A stretch of DNA of 64,000 nt from Paraburkholderia sartisoli (GTDB lineage Bacteria; Pseudomonadota; Gammaproteobacteria; Burkholderiales; Burkholderiaceae): assembly GCF_900107685.1 (NCBI RefSeq), contig NZ_FNRQ01000008.1, forward strand, positions 183,844 to 247,843, given 5' to 3'. The position numbers and the translations under genes are program-made. The notes under the pieces are model-generated. The model was not told where the DNA came from and searched no databases. It saw only the letters and a program-made list of their open reading frames with translations. Position 1 is the first letter of the stretch. The number at the start of each line of letters is the position of its first letter. This document shows positions 32,317 through 40,545 of the stretch, piece after piece.

Positions 32317-33699
32317 TCAGCCGCCTTCGTCCTCGAATTCTTTCGGATAGACGCGCACGAGCACGATGCGCGGCCCGCGCATCTTTTTGACGACGACGTC
32401 GAAACGGTCGAACGACACGCGCTGTCCTTCGACCGGCAGATCATTGAGCGCCTGAATGACGAGGCCGCCGACCGATTCGGCACGCCCTTCGTCGATATCG
32501 ATACCGAGCGCGCGTTCCAGCGACACCACGGGCAGGCTGCCCTTGCCCATCAGCGTGCCGTCATCCATCCGCGTCCAGTCGGCGTCGCCCTGACGGAACT
32601 CGTCGTGAATCTGTCCGACCAGCGCGCCGAGCAGGTTGTCGAGCGTGAGAAAGCCGATGGGCTTTTCACCCTTGTGCCCGACGAGCGCCAGATGCGGCGC
32701 GCCCTTGCGAAAACGGCGAAACAGTTCCAGCGCCGGCATGTTCGGCTGCACGTACTGCACGGGCCGTGCATAGGGCGAGAGGTCTTCCAGCACGCTGCCC
32801 GCCTGACGCGCCAGCAGCAGGTCCTTCAGGTGAATCATGCCGGCGACGCGCTCGCCTGTAGCATCTTCGAATAGCGGATACCGGCTGAACCGGTGACGCG
32901 CGACGACCTGCATGTTGTCGCGCAACGGCAGGTCGCGGCGCAACCCGACCATCTCGTGCGCCGGGCGCATCAGGTCGGAAACCGTCAGCCGCGAAAAATC
33001 GAGCGAATGGGCAAACGTGTTCCACTCGTCCTGGCTATATGCAGCTGACGCGGCCGAGGCCACCGACGCAGCCGCGATGCCGCCCGCCGCGCCTTCGCGG
33101 CGCCCACGCAGGATCAGCTTGAGTTCCTCGTTCGAATAATGCGTGTCGCCACCGTGATCGGCCGTCAGGCCGGCGATGCGCAGCACCGTGTTCGCGCTGG
33201 TATTGAGCACCCAGATCGCCGGATACATCGCCCAGTAAAAGCCGTACAGCGGCATGGCGACCCACAGCGCGATCTTCTCGGCCTGACGGATAGCCAGCGA
33301 CTTGGGCGCCAGTTCGCCGACCACGATATGCAGGAACGAGATGCACGAAAACGCGAAGAAGAGCGAGATGCCGTGAATCAGTTTCTCCGATTCGACACCC
33401 AGGAGCCCGAAGAGCGGATGCAGCAGTTCGGCAAACGCGGGTTCGCCGATCCAGCCAAGACCGAGTGACGCCAGCGTGATGCCGAGCTGGCACGCGGAGA
33501 GATACGCATCGAGACGGCCATGCACCCTGGCGAGCAGCTTGCCGCGCACGCCGTGCTTTTGCGCGAGCGTCTGCACGCGCGTTTGCCGCAACTTCACCAG
33601 CCCGAATTCGGCAGCGACAAAAAAACCGTTGAGTGCCACCAGCAACAGCGCACCCAGAATGGCGACGACCTGAATCAAGGCAGAAGGCTCCAGAAACAA
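32317..33699 (-). CDS. HlyC/CorC-family membrane protein with CNNM and CBS domains
   Basis: 460 residues. The N-terminal CNNM/DUF21 domain (residues about 1-195) has four hydrophobic segments including LIQVVAILGALLLVALNGFF and the family phrase FFVAAEFGLVKLR, then ACQLGITLASLGLGW. Two CBS repeats follow at about 225-345 (VSDLMRPAHEMVGL, DLLLARQAGSVLEDL). The C-terminal CorC_HlyC domain ends the protein at about 375-455 (DDGTLMGKGSLPVVSLERAL). The family is linked to magnesium or cobalt efflux and tolerance. An Ala-rich insert lies near residues 207-223. It is convergent with the glucokinase gene and stands alone. Confidence 0.88.
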   Translation of the reverse strand: MFLEPSALIQVVAILGALLLVALNGFFVAAEFGLVKLRQTRVQTLAQKHGVRGKLLARVHGRLDAYLSACQLGITLASLGLGWIGEPAFAELLHPLFGLLGVESEKLIHGISLFFAFSCISFLHIVVGELAPKSLAIRQAEKIALWVAMPLYGFYWAMYPAIWVLNTSANTVLRIAGLTADHGGDTHYSNEELKLILRGRREGAAGGIAAASVASAASAAYSQDEWNTFAHSLDFSRLTVSDLMRPAHEMVGLRRDLPLRDNMQVVARHRFSRYPLFEDATGERVAGMIHLKDLLLARQAGSVLEDLSPYARPVQYVQPNMPALELFRRFRKGAPHLALVGHKGEKPIGFLTLDNLLGALVGQIHDEFRQGDADWTRMDDGTLMGKGSLPVVSLERALGIDIDEGRAESVGGLVIQALNDLPVEGQRVSFDRFDVVVKKMRGPRIVLVRVYPKEFEDEGG

Positions 33700-33766
33700 A
33701 AGTCGCCAGTATAGAGGTTGAAAGATCGTTGAAAACCGATCCCTCGACTAAAGCGCGCGAATCCGG

Positions 33767-34546
33767 TCATGCGGCGGCGAGCGGAATGCGCAGCACGAGC
33801 GTCTCATCGTGCTGCTCGAACTTGCCGCCGTGAGCCTCGGCGACGCGTTTGCACAACGCCAGGATCCACGCGATGCGCCCCGCTTCGCGCGGTTCCTGCG
33901 CCTGACGGCGCGCGAACGCTTCGAGCAGATGCGGGAGCGCCGGGTCGTCGAGCGCGGCCGGCGCCGGTGTACAGGTGACCGTTGCCTGCCACAGAGTGCC
34001 TTCGAGCGTGCTTTCGAGCGCGACGCCGGTTTCGCGGGCGCTGGATTCGACGGCGAACGTCAGCATCAGCCACAGGGCCTGCGCGAGACGTTCTGCATCG
34101 CCGTCGAGCGTCTCGCCCGTGAGTGCCGAACCGGACGTGACCGTGACCGCGCGCGCCTGGGCAAACGGTGTGCGGACCGCGTCGAGCGTCGCGTCGATCA
34201 TGGCGGCCAGTGCAAACGGCGCGCGGTCAAGCGCCAGCGATTTCGTTTCGGCACGTGTCGCGTCGACGAGCGACTCCAGCAGCTTGACCTGCTGCTCGAC
34301 GCCGCCACGGATGCCCGTGATGGCGCGCTGCGCCGTGGCGTCGCCGGCATCGAGCTTGCGCTCGAGCACATAGGCCCAGCTGTGAATCGCGTTCAGCGGA
34401 CTACGCAGATCGTGCGACACGAGGGACAACACGTGATCGCGCATGAAAAGCGCGGCCTCGGCGCAAAGATGCGCGGTACGTTCACTGCCCGGCGAGGCTG
34501 ACTGTGCGGTGGCGGGTTGCTGGGTCCCGCTGGAAAACGTTGTCAC
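33767..34546 (-). CDS. Histidine-kinase-like protein with degenerate ATPase domain
   Basis: 259 residues from a GTG at 34546 with AGGA nine bases upstream; longer frames to 34684 lack such a site. There is no membrane or sensor domain. The dimerisation/phospho-acceptor region is intact: MRDHVLSLVSHDLRSPLNAI with H45. The ATPase half is unusual. The N-box position reads MLTFAVESSA without Asn, no D-x-G-x-G loop is visible, and the usual GLGL segment reads IAWILALCKRVAEAHGGK. It probably cannot bind ATP in the normal way and may act as a phosphotransfer or inhibitory partner. No response regulator gene is adjacent. Confidence 0.65.
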   Translation of the reverse strand: MTTFSSGTQQPATAQSASPGSERTAHLCAEAALFMRDHVLSLVSHDLRSPLNAIHSWAYVLERKLDAGDATAQRAITGIRGGVEQQVKLLESLVDATRAETKSLALDRAPFALAAMIDATLDAVRTPFAQARAVTVTSGSALTGETLDGDAERLAQALWLMLTFAVESSARETGVALESTLEGTLWQATVTCTPAPAALDDPALPHLLEAFARRQAQEPREAGRIAWILALCKRVAEAHGGKFEQHDETLVLRIPLAAA

Positions 34547-34728
34547 GATCGAAATCCTGGTGTGCAAGGGGGTGCGCGAAAGCAATGCCGCATTATAGGC
34601 ACGGGCAGCGCCACACCCGCCGCGAAACGCCCCCGGCCGGATGGCATAGTCCGGATGGCTGGCTGGCGGCCGCAGGGGCAACACGCCTACAATGTCGGTT
34701 TTGAACGATCTGTCTCGAGGAGTTCCCC

Positions 34729-35070
34729 ATGTCGATTGTCACGACCGAATCCGGCCTGAAATACGAAGACCTGACCGAAGGCACCGGTACTGAAGCACAG
34801 GCTGGCAAGACCGTCAGCGTCCATTACACCGGCTGGCTCACGGACGGCCAGAAATTCGATTCGAGCAAGGACCGTAACGATCCGTTCGCCTTCGTGCTCG
34901 GCGGCGGCATGGTCATCAAGGGCTGGGACGAAGGCGTGCAGGGCATGAAAGTCGGTGGCGTGCGCCGCCTGACCATTCCGCCGCAACTCGGCTACGGCGT
35001 GCGCGGCGCGGGCGGCGTGATTCCGCCGAATGCAACGCTCGTGTTCGAAGTCGAACTGCTGGACGTCTGA
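34729..35070 (+). CDS. FKBP-type peptidyl-prolyl cis-trans isomerase
   Basis: 113 residues, the size of a minimal single-domain FKBP, with GAGGAG before the ATG. VSVHYTGWLTDGQKFDSS, then PFAFVLGGGMVIKGWDEG, VGGVRRLTIPPQLGYG and IPPNATLVFEVELLDV are the standard FKBP segments, including the active-site Tyr, Phe, Asp, Trp and Tyr positions. It lacks a signal peptide and the insert-in-flap domain of SlyD-type proteins, so it is a cytoplasmic folding helper. It is divergent from the kinase-like gene. Confidence 0.95.
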   Translation: MSIVTTESGLKYEDLTEGTGTEAQAGKTVSVHYTGWLTDGQKFDSSKDRNDPFAFVLGGGMVIKGWDEGVQGMKVGGVRRLTIPPQLGYGVRGAGGVIPPNATLVFEVELLDV

Positions 35071-35090
35071 CCGCTTTCGCGTTCTGAAAG

Positions 35091-35891
35091 ATGGATCACC
35101 ACGCCGCCGTCGTCAGGCCCACCGTTTCATTGCGCCGCTTTGGCGCGATCGAAGCGACCGATGTACACGACTTTCATCAGGTCGTACTCGGGCTCGACGG
35201 CGCGATGGTGATGGCCGTGAACGGCGTAGGTCAGGAGATCGACAGCCGTTCAGCCTGGCTGATTCCCGCCGGTGCGCGTCACGATTACGCCGGCATCGGC
35301 GAGAACCGGCAACTAGTACTCGATCTGCCGGCTTCGTCGCTGGCCGTGCCGCAACGGCTGTTCGACCGCGCACGCGCTGTCGGGATCGACGGCTCGCTGA
35401 CCGAGCTCGTACGCACCGTCGCTGCCAGCGCCACGGGCACGGCGCATGCCGGCGACGAAGCGCGGGTACGCCAGTTCAACTGGAATGCCGCTGTGCGGCT
35501 CTGCGCGGCGATTCTGTCCGATTCGGGCGCCACGGGTTCAACGGCATCGGGCGCCGGTGCGCCGCCCGCCTTTGGGCTCGATTTCGTTCGCATCGACCGC
35601 TGGCTGCGCGCACGTCTGTCGGAGCCGTTGCGCATCGCCGATCTCGCCGCGCATTGCGGCTTTGGAATGCGGCGCTTTCATCAGCTTTTCATCGAGGCGT
35701 TTGGCGAAACGCCCCATCGTTATCTGCAACGGTTGCGGCTCGATACGTCGCTTACGCTGCTGGCCGACCCACGGCACACGCTGTCGGACATCGCGCTCGA
35801 CATCGGCTTCGGCGACCAGAGCGCGTTCACGCATGCGTTTACGCGGCGTTTCGGGCTTGCGCCCGGCCAGTGGCGCGCGCTTCAGCACTAA
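35091..35891 (+). CDS. AraC-family transcriptional regulator
   Basis: 266 residues. The N-terminal part (about 1-100) looks like a cupin ligand-binding domain, with HDFHQVVLGLDGAMVM and SAWLIPAGARHDYAGI. The C-terminal part (about 165-266) holds the two AraC helix-turn-helix motifs: IADLAAHCGFGMRRFHQLF and LSDIALDIGFGDQSAFTHAF, followed by the conserved FTRRFGLAPGQWRAL. The start codon lies 21 bases after the FKBP stop with a poor ribosome binding site, so it may be translated from the same message. The effector and targets are unknown. Confidence 0.88.
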   Translation: MDHHAAVVRPTVSLRRFGAIEATDVHDFHQVVLGLDGAMVMAVNGVGQEIDSRSAWLIPAGARHDYAGIGENRQLVLDLPASSLAVPQRLFDRARAVGIDGSLTELVRTVAASATGTAHAGDEARVRQFNWNAAVRLCAAILSDSGATGSTASGAGAPPAFGLDFVRIDRWLRARLSEPLRIADLAAHCGFGMRRFHQLFIEAFGETPHRYLQRLRLDTSLTLLADPRHTLSDIALDIGFGDQSAFTHAFTRRFGLAPGQWRALQH

Positions 35892-35978
35892 ACACCAGAA
35901 GCACGCACCCGGCCAAAGCGAACAGGCGCCAGCGCGTGAGCAAAGCCCACGAAGCGCCAACGCTCCGTTTCATACAAT

Positions 35979-37169
35979 TTAAACAGCCAGCCCGCGCGCC
36001 AGATCCGCTCGAATGTCGTCCGGGCTTTCGAGGCCGACAGCGAGGCGGATCAGTCCTTCCGTGATGCCCGCCGCCGCCCGCGCTTCCGGCGTCACGCGGC
36101 CATGCGTGGTCGTCGCCGGATGCGTGATCGTGGTGCGCGTATCGCCGAGGTTGCCGGTGATCGAGCAGATCTTCGTGTTGTCGATTACACGCCAGGCATT
36201 CGCCTGCATCGCTTCGGGGGAATCGCCCTTCAGCTCGAACGACACAATCGCGCCGCCCGCCTTCTGCTGGCGTTTCGCGATCGCATATTGCGGGTGCGAT
36301 TCGAGGCCCGGATAGAACACGCGGTTCACCGCCGGATGCGCCTCGAGCCAGCGTGCGATTTCAAGCGCGTTCGCCGACTGCTTTTCCACCCGCAGCGACA
36401 GCGTTTCCATGCCCTTCAGCAGCACCCAGGCGTTGAACGCCGACAGCGTCGGGCCCGTGCTGCGCACGAACGGAAACACCTTTTCCATGATGAACTGCTT
36501 CGAGCCGACGAGCGCGCCGCCCAGCACCCGCCCCTGACCATCGAGGAACTTGGTCGCCGAATGCATGACAACGTCGGCGCCCAGCTTCAGCGGCTGCTGC
36601 AACGCCGGGCTGCAGAAACAGTTGTCGACCACGAACAGCGCGTTCACCGATTTCGCGATCTTGCTGATCGCTTCGATATCGGCAACCTCCGTGAGCGGAT
36701 TCGACGGCGTTTCGAGGAAGAACATCTTTGTCTCGGGACGCACTGCGTTTTTCCACGCGTCGAGATCGTTCGGATCGACGAAGGTCGTCGTGATGCCGAA
36801 CTTGCTGAAGATCTGCGAGAACATGCCGAGCGTCGAGCCGAACAGGCTCTGCGAACTGACAAGGTGATCGCCCGCCTGCAACGCCGACATCACCACCGAC
36901 ATGATCGCGCTCATGCCCGATGCGGTGGCCATGCATGCCTCGCCGCCTTCGAGCGCGGCCAGACGGTCCTGGAACATCGACACAGTCGGGTTCGTGAAGC
37001 GCGAGTACGTGTAATAGTCTTCGGAATGCTTGAAGCGGTCGGCGGCTTCGGCGGCGCTCGAAAAGCAGAAGCTCGACGTGAGGAAGATCGCTTCCGAATG
37101 TTCGTTGAATTCGCTGCGCACGGAGCCCGAGCGCACGGCGAGGGTGTCGAAGTTGAGGGAGTTGTCCAT
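35979..37169 (-). CDS. metZ: O-succinylhomoserine sulfhydrylase
   Basis: 396 residues from the ATG at 37169 (MDNSLNFDTLAVRSG); the in-frame extension to 37226 lies in the structured leader and is rejected. It is a PLP-dependent Cys/Met-metabolism enzyme: SRFTNPTVSMFQDRLAALEG, VDNCFCSPALQQPL, and MHSATKFLDGQGRVLGG with the PLP lysine. The VDNCFCSP segment and lack of a beta/gamma-lyase signature favour sulfhydrylation of O-succinylhomoserine to homocysteine over cystathionine synthesis. Expression is probably controlled by the SAM-II-like riboswitch and terminator in its 220-base leader. Confidence 0.92.
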   Translation of the reverse strand: MDNSLNFDTLAVRSGSVRSEFNEHSEAIFLTSSFCFSSAAEAADRFKHSEDYYTYSRFTNPTVSMFQDRLAALEGGEACMATASGMSAIMSVVMSALQAGDHLVSSQSLFGSTLGMFSQIFSKFGITTTFVDPNDLDAWKNAVRPETKMFFLETPSNPLTEVADIEAISKIAKSVNALFVVDNCFCSPALQQPLKLGADVVMHSATKFLDGQGRVLGGALVGSKQFIMEKVFPFVRSTGPTLSAFNAWVLLKGMETLSLRVEKQSANALEIARWLEAHPAVNRVFYPGLESHPQYAIAKRQQKAGGAIVSFELKGDSPEAMQANAWRVIDNTKICSITGNLGDTRTTITHPATTTHGRVTPEARAAAGITEGLIRLAVGLESPDDIRADLARGLAV

Positions 37170-37200
37170 GTTCTTTCTGTTTCCGTTTTCCTGAGCTGGT

Positions 37201-37238
37201 GTCCGTACACGCACGAAACCGGTCACGCGTGTGCGGAC
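37201..37238 (-). other. Long hairpin in the metZ leader, just upstream of the start
   Basis: On the minus strand GTCCG pairs with CGGAC and ACACGC with GCGTGT, with one internal mismatch and a loop of about 14 bases. It sits between the terminator and the metZ start codon. It may protect or present the message start; no role is proven. Confidence 0.45.
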
Positions 37239-37247
37239 GGCAGCGAC

Positions 37248-37282
37248 AAAAAAGCCCGCTTTGCGTCGGCATAAGCGGGCTT
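37248..37282 (-). terminator. Intrinsic terminator in the metZ leader
   Basis: On the minus strand a 9-base perfect stem AAGCCCGCT / AGCGGGCTT with a 13-base loop is followed by a T-run. It lies about 50 bases downstream of the SAM-II-like aptamer and 79 bases before metZ. It can serve both as the end of purF read-through and as the expression platform of the riboswitch. Confidence 0.8.
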
Positions 37283-37332
37283 CATGTGCGGGGGAAAGCT
37301 GGAGCGTCGATGGCGTAGTGCTGTTTCACCAC

Positions 37333-37392
37333 CGTTCGCTTTAGCTGTTTTGGGTTGCCCCGCGTCCGCAAGCTGAGTTCAAATCGACGCAA
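37333..37392 (-). ncRNA. SAM-II (SAM-alpha) type riboswitch aptamer
   Basis: Read on the minus strand, GCGTC and GACGC form the P1 stem around the conserved GATTTGAAC and TTGC segments, and the 3' side carries the conserved GCTAAA followed by a GCG tail. These are the diagnostic elements of SAM-II, which binds S-adenosylmethionine in a pseudoknot and is usually found before met genes such as metA, metX or metZ. Between P1 and GCTAAA there is an additional small stem GGG-GCAA-CCC with a GNRA tetraloop. High SAM should lower metZ expression. I matched it by eye and did not fold it. Confidence 0.72.
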
Positions 37393-37454
37393 GCCGCCAT
37401 CCTAACACGCGCGGCGCGTACCGTGCATCCGGCAATCGCGCCACGCATGCAGCC

Positions 37455-39002
37455 TTACTCGACCGACAGTTGCAGGTGCAATTGCGAACGCGCAGTGCCG
37501 CCGTCGATCGCTTCGCTCGCCGCATCCCGGTCCGATTGCGCGGAAGGCGCAAGACGGGCCATCTCGATGCGATCGAGGTACTCGGTCGTGACATCGCCGG
37601 TGATGTAGTTGCCGTCGAAGCACGACGCCTCGAACTCCTTCAGCGCCGGGTTGATATCGCGAACCGCCTGCTTCAGCGCGTCAACGTCCTGATAAACGAG
37701 ATGGTCAGCGCCGATCATGCGCGCCACTTCTTCATCGGTGCGGCCATGGGCGACGAGCTCGCCGCGCGTCGGCATATCGATGCCGTACACGTTCGGGAAC
37801 TTCACTGGCGGCGCCGCCGAAGCGAAGATCACCTTGTTCGCGCCCGCATCGCGCGCCATCTGCACGATTTCGTGCGACGTCGTGCCACGCACGATCGAAT
37901 CGTCGACGATCAGCACGTTCTTGCCCTTGAACTCGATACCCATCGCGTTCAGCTTCTGGCGCACCGACTTCTTGCGCACCGCCTGGCCTGGCATGATGAA
38001 CGTACGGCCAACGTAACGGTTCTTGAAGAACCCTTCGCGATATTCGACGCCCAGCTTCTTCGCGACCTGCATCGCCGCCGGGCGCGACGAATCGGGAATC
38101 GGCATCACGACGTCGATGGGAACGTCAGGCAGTTCGCGCCGGATCTTCTCGGCGAGGTAATCGCCCATGCGCAGACGCACGTTGTACACCGGCACGCCGT
38201 CGAGCACGGAGTCCGGACGCGCCAGATACACCAGTTCGAAAATGCACGGGTTCAGGCTCGGGGCCGTCGCGCATTGCTGCGCGTGGAAGTTGCCTTCGAG
38301 GTCGATGAAGACCGCTTCGCCCGGCTCGATGTCGCGCACGAATTCGAAGCCGATACCCTCGATCGCCACCGATTCCGACGCGAGGATCCAGTCGACGCCT
38401 TCCGGCGTTTCCTGCTTGCCGAGACACAGCGGACGGATGCCGAACGGGTCGCGGAACGCGAGCAGGCCGTAACCGGCGATCAGCGAAACAATCGCATACG
38501 ACCCGCGCACCCGGCGATGCACGCCCGACACCGCCTTGAAGAGCGCGGCCGGATCGAGTTGCAGGCCCGAGCTCGACAGCTGAAGCTCGTGCGCGAGCAC
38601 GTTCAGCATCACTTCGGTGTCGGAATTGGTGTTGATGTGGCGGCGATCGACGCGGAACATCTCGTCTTTCAGCTGCTGCCAGTTGGTCAGATTGCCGTTG
38701 TGGGCAAGGATGATGCCGAACGGTGCGTTCACGTAGAACGGCTGGGCTTCCTCTTCGCTCGACGCCGAACCGGCCGTCGGGTAACGCACCTGGCCGATGC
38801 CGGTGGTGCCCGGCAGGCTGCGCATGTTGCGCGTGCGGAACACGTCGCGCACCATGCCGTTGGCCTTGTGCATGTGGAAGTTGCTGCCGTTCGCCGTCGC
38901 GATGCCGGCGGCGTCCTGACCGCGATGCTGCAGGAGCAGCAGGCTGTCATAGATCAGCTGGTTGACCGGGGATTGAGAAACTACGCCTACGATGCCGCAC
39001 AT
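37455..39002 (-). CDS. purF: Amidophosphoribosyltransferase
   Basis: 515 residues from the ATG at 39002; the N-terminus MCGIVGVVSQSP puts the nucleophile Cys2 directly after the initiator Met, as required for the glutamine amidotransferase domain. The long frame upstream to 39548 is an antisense shadow of cvpA. The C-terminal phosphoribosyltransferase domain carries the PRPP loop NVLIVDDSIVRGTTSHEIV near residue 370. It makes phosphoribosylamine, the first step of purine synthesis. It follows cvpA by 113 bases on the same strand, the classical cvpA-purF pair. Confidence 0.97.
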   Translation of the reverse strand: MCGIVGVVSQSPVNQLIYDSLLLLQHRGQDAAGIATANGSNFHMHKANGMVRDVFRTRNMRSLPGTTGIGQVRYPTAGSASSEEEAQPFYVNAPFGIILAHNGNLTNWQQLKDEMFRVDRRHINTNSDTEVMLNVLAHELQLSSSGLQLDPAALFKAVSGVHRRVRGSYAIVSLIAGYGLLAFRDPFGIRPLCLGKQETPEGVDWILASESVAIEGIGFEFVRDIEPGEAVFIDLEGNFHAQQCATAPSLNPCIFELVYLARPDSVLDGVPVYNVRLRMGDYLAEKIRRELPDVPIDVVMPIPDSSRPAAMQVAKKLGVEYREGFFKNRYVGRTFIMPGQAVRKKSVRQKLNAMGIEFKGKNVLIVDDSIVRGTTSHEIVQMARDAGANKVIFASAAPPVKFPNVYGIDMPTRGELVAHGRTDEEVARMIGADHLVYQDVDALKQAVRDINPALKEFEASCFDGNYITGDVTTEYLDRIEMARLAPSAQSDRDAASEAIDGGTARSQLHLQLSVE

Positions 39003-39115
39003 GGCATGTCCTTCAAAGGTACAAAATTCGTAACGGCCGGGACCGGTGCCGCGAGGGCAGCCGGACCATGCCGGGGTGCTGCAGGCTTTCCGTGACGCCT
39101 GCCCTGCGTTGAACG

Positions 39116-39610
39116 TCACACACGGACGTAGGCAGCGAGTGTCTCGGGAAGCAGCGGTTTCAGTTCCTGCACACCTTTCTCGGCGTAGGGCCGCAGCAAG
39201 GCGTGTTGCCAGAATTCCTGCCGGGGCAGTTCGGTCAGTCCCGCGAGCGCGACCAGAATCAGCACCAGAACGACCCCGCGCACGAGGCCGAACATCAAAC
39301 CCAGCGACCGGTCGACGCCGGAAAGGCCAGTCGCCTGCACCAGCCGGGTGAGCAGCGCGTTCGCGACGCCTGCCACCAGCACCACACCGATCACGATCAC
39401 CGCGAAGGCGATCAGCCACTGGGTCAGCGGGCCGCCCGGCCACGTAGCCGGGACATACGGCACGACATAGCCGACGAAGCGGCAAGCAACCAGAAACGCG
39501 GCAATCCAGCCAATCAGCCCGAATACTTCGGACAAAAACCCGCGCCACGTACCGCGTAGCGCCGACAGGCCGATGACCGCCATTACAGCGTAGTCGAAGG
39601 CGGTGAACAT
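39116..39610 (-). CDS. cvpA: CvpA family inner-membrane protein
   Basis: 164 residues with four hydrophobic segments (about 5-25, 28-52, 63-86 and 100-122). It starts FTAFDYAVMAVIGLSALRGTWRGFLSE, a typical CvpA opening. CvpA is needed for colicin V export in E. coli; its general role is in envelope homeostasis and is not fully known. It starts just after the SPOR-domain gene and precedes purF, the usual proteobacterial order. Confidence 0.93.
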   Translation of the reverse strand: MFTAFDYAVMAVIGLSALRGTWRGFLSEVFGLIGWIAAFLVACRFVGYVVPYVPATWPGGPLTQWLIAFAVIVIGVVLVAGVANALLTRLVQATGLSGVDRSLGLMFGLVRGVVLVLILVALAGLTELPRQEFWQHALLRPYAEKGVQELKPLLPETLAAYVRV

Positions 39611-39617
39611 TGGCGGC

Positions 39618-40517
39618 TTACTGTGCAGCGCCGTTGTTCGCGCCCGACGTCAGGCCCGCTTCACGCACCTTCGCGATCGCCGCCGATGCCGCCGTCCGGT
39701 CCGCGAACGGGCCGGCGCGCAGCAACGTGCGCATCGAACCGTCGGATTGCTTCCGACGCTCGGTATATGCGGGTACACCCGCCGCTTTCAACTTCGTTGC
39801 CCAGCTGTGTGCGCTCGCGTCGTCCGGAAACGAGCCGAGCTGCACGGCGAAACGATTGCCTGGCGGCGCGGCCGGCGTGCCCGAATCGGCGTCTGCCGCA
39901 GCGGCGGTCACCGTGGTCTGCGCAGGTTTCGTCGAGGGTTTTGTCTGAGGCGCCGGGTTTGCCGCGACAGCCGGTGCCTGCGGCTTTACCGGCTTCGCTG
40001 CGGCGATTGTGTTCGGGTTCGCGGAGTTTGCGGGGTTTGCGTTCGCACCTGGCGTGGCGGCCTGTTTTGTGGCCGGTGTGGCCGGCGCCTTCGCAGCGGT
40101 ATCCGTTTTCGGTTCGGCCAGGGCCGTGCCCGAGGCGGCGAGCGCCGTATCAACCGATGGGTTGTCCGGCGCGACACCTGCCTGCGTGTCTTCGGTGCTC
40201 GCGTGGGTCTTCGACGCAGGGCGGGCGGGAATGTCGATCGAAATGTCGTCGGTGACGGGCTTCGGGTGCGAATCGAGCACCATCGGCAACACGACGACGG
40301 CGGCCACCACCAGCGCGATCGCGCCTACCAGCCGGCGCCGGGCACGCTGTTTCTCGGGAAGTGTAGGGTCGAGCAGCATCGCATCCGCGTCGCTGGAGCG
40401 CTCCGTGCGGCGGGTCCGCCGCTCCACCCGCTCGCCACGGGTGGCCCTGCTTGAACTGGAGTTTGCGCCACGCCGGGTGGGCGCGTCGTCTTTCTTACCG
40501 AACGAGAAAATTCCCAT
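39618..40517 (-). CDS. SPOR-domain (DedD-like) cell-division protein
   Basis: 299 residues: a short basic cytoplasmic N-terminus, one membrane helix at about residues 64-82 (LVGAIALVVAAVVVLPMVL), and a long Ala/Pro/Lys/Thr-rich periplasmic linker (about 100-215). The C-terminal SPOR domain contains RFAVQLGSFPDDASAHSWATKL and AGVPAYTERRK. SPOR domains bind denuded septal peptidoglycan. The neighbourhood folC - this gene - cvpA - purF matches dedD in E. coli. Confidence 0.88.
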   Translation of the reverse strand: MGIFSFGKKDDAPTRRGANSSSSRATRGERVERRTRRTERSSDADAMLLDPTLPEKQRARRRLVGAIALVVAAVVVLPMVLDSHPKPVTDDISIDIPARPASKTHASTEDTQAGVAPDNPSVDTALAASGTALAEPKTDTAAKAPATPATKQAATPGANANPANSANPNTIAAAKPVKPQAPAVAANPAPQTKPSTKPAQTTVTAAAADADSGTPAAPPGNRFAVQLGSFPDDASAHSWATKLKAAGVPAYTERRKQSDGSMRTLLRAGPFADRTAASAAIAKVREAGLTSGANNGAAQ

Positions 40518-40545
40518 GAATGGCCTGGTTCGAGGCTGCGCGCGT

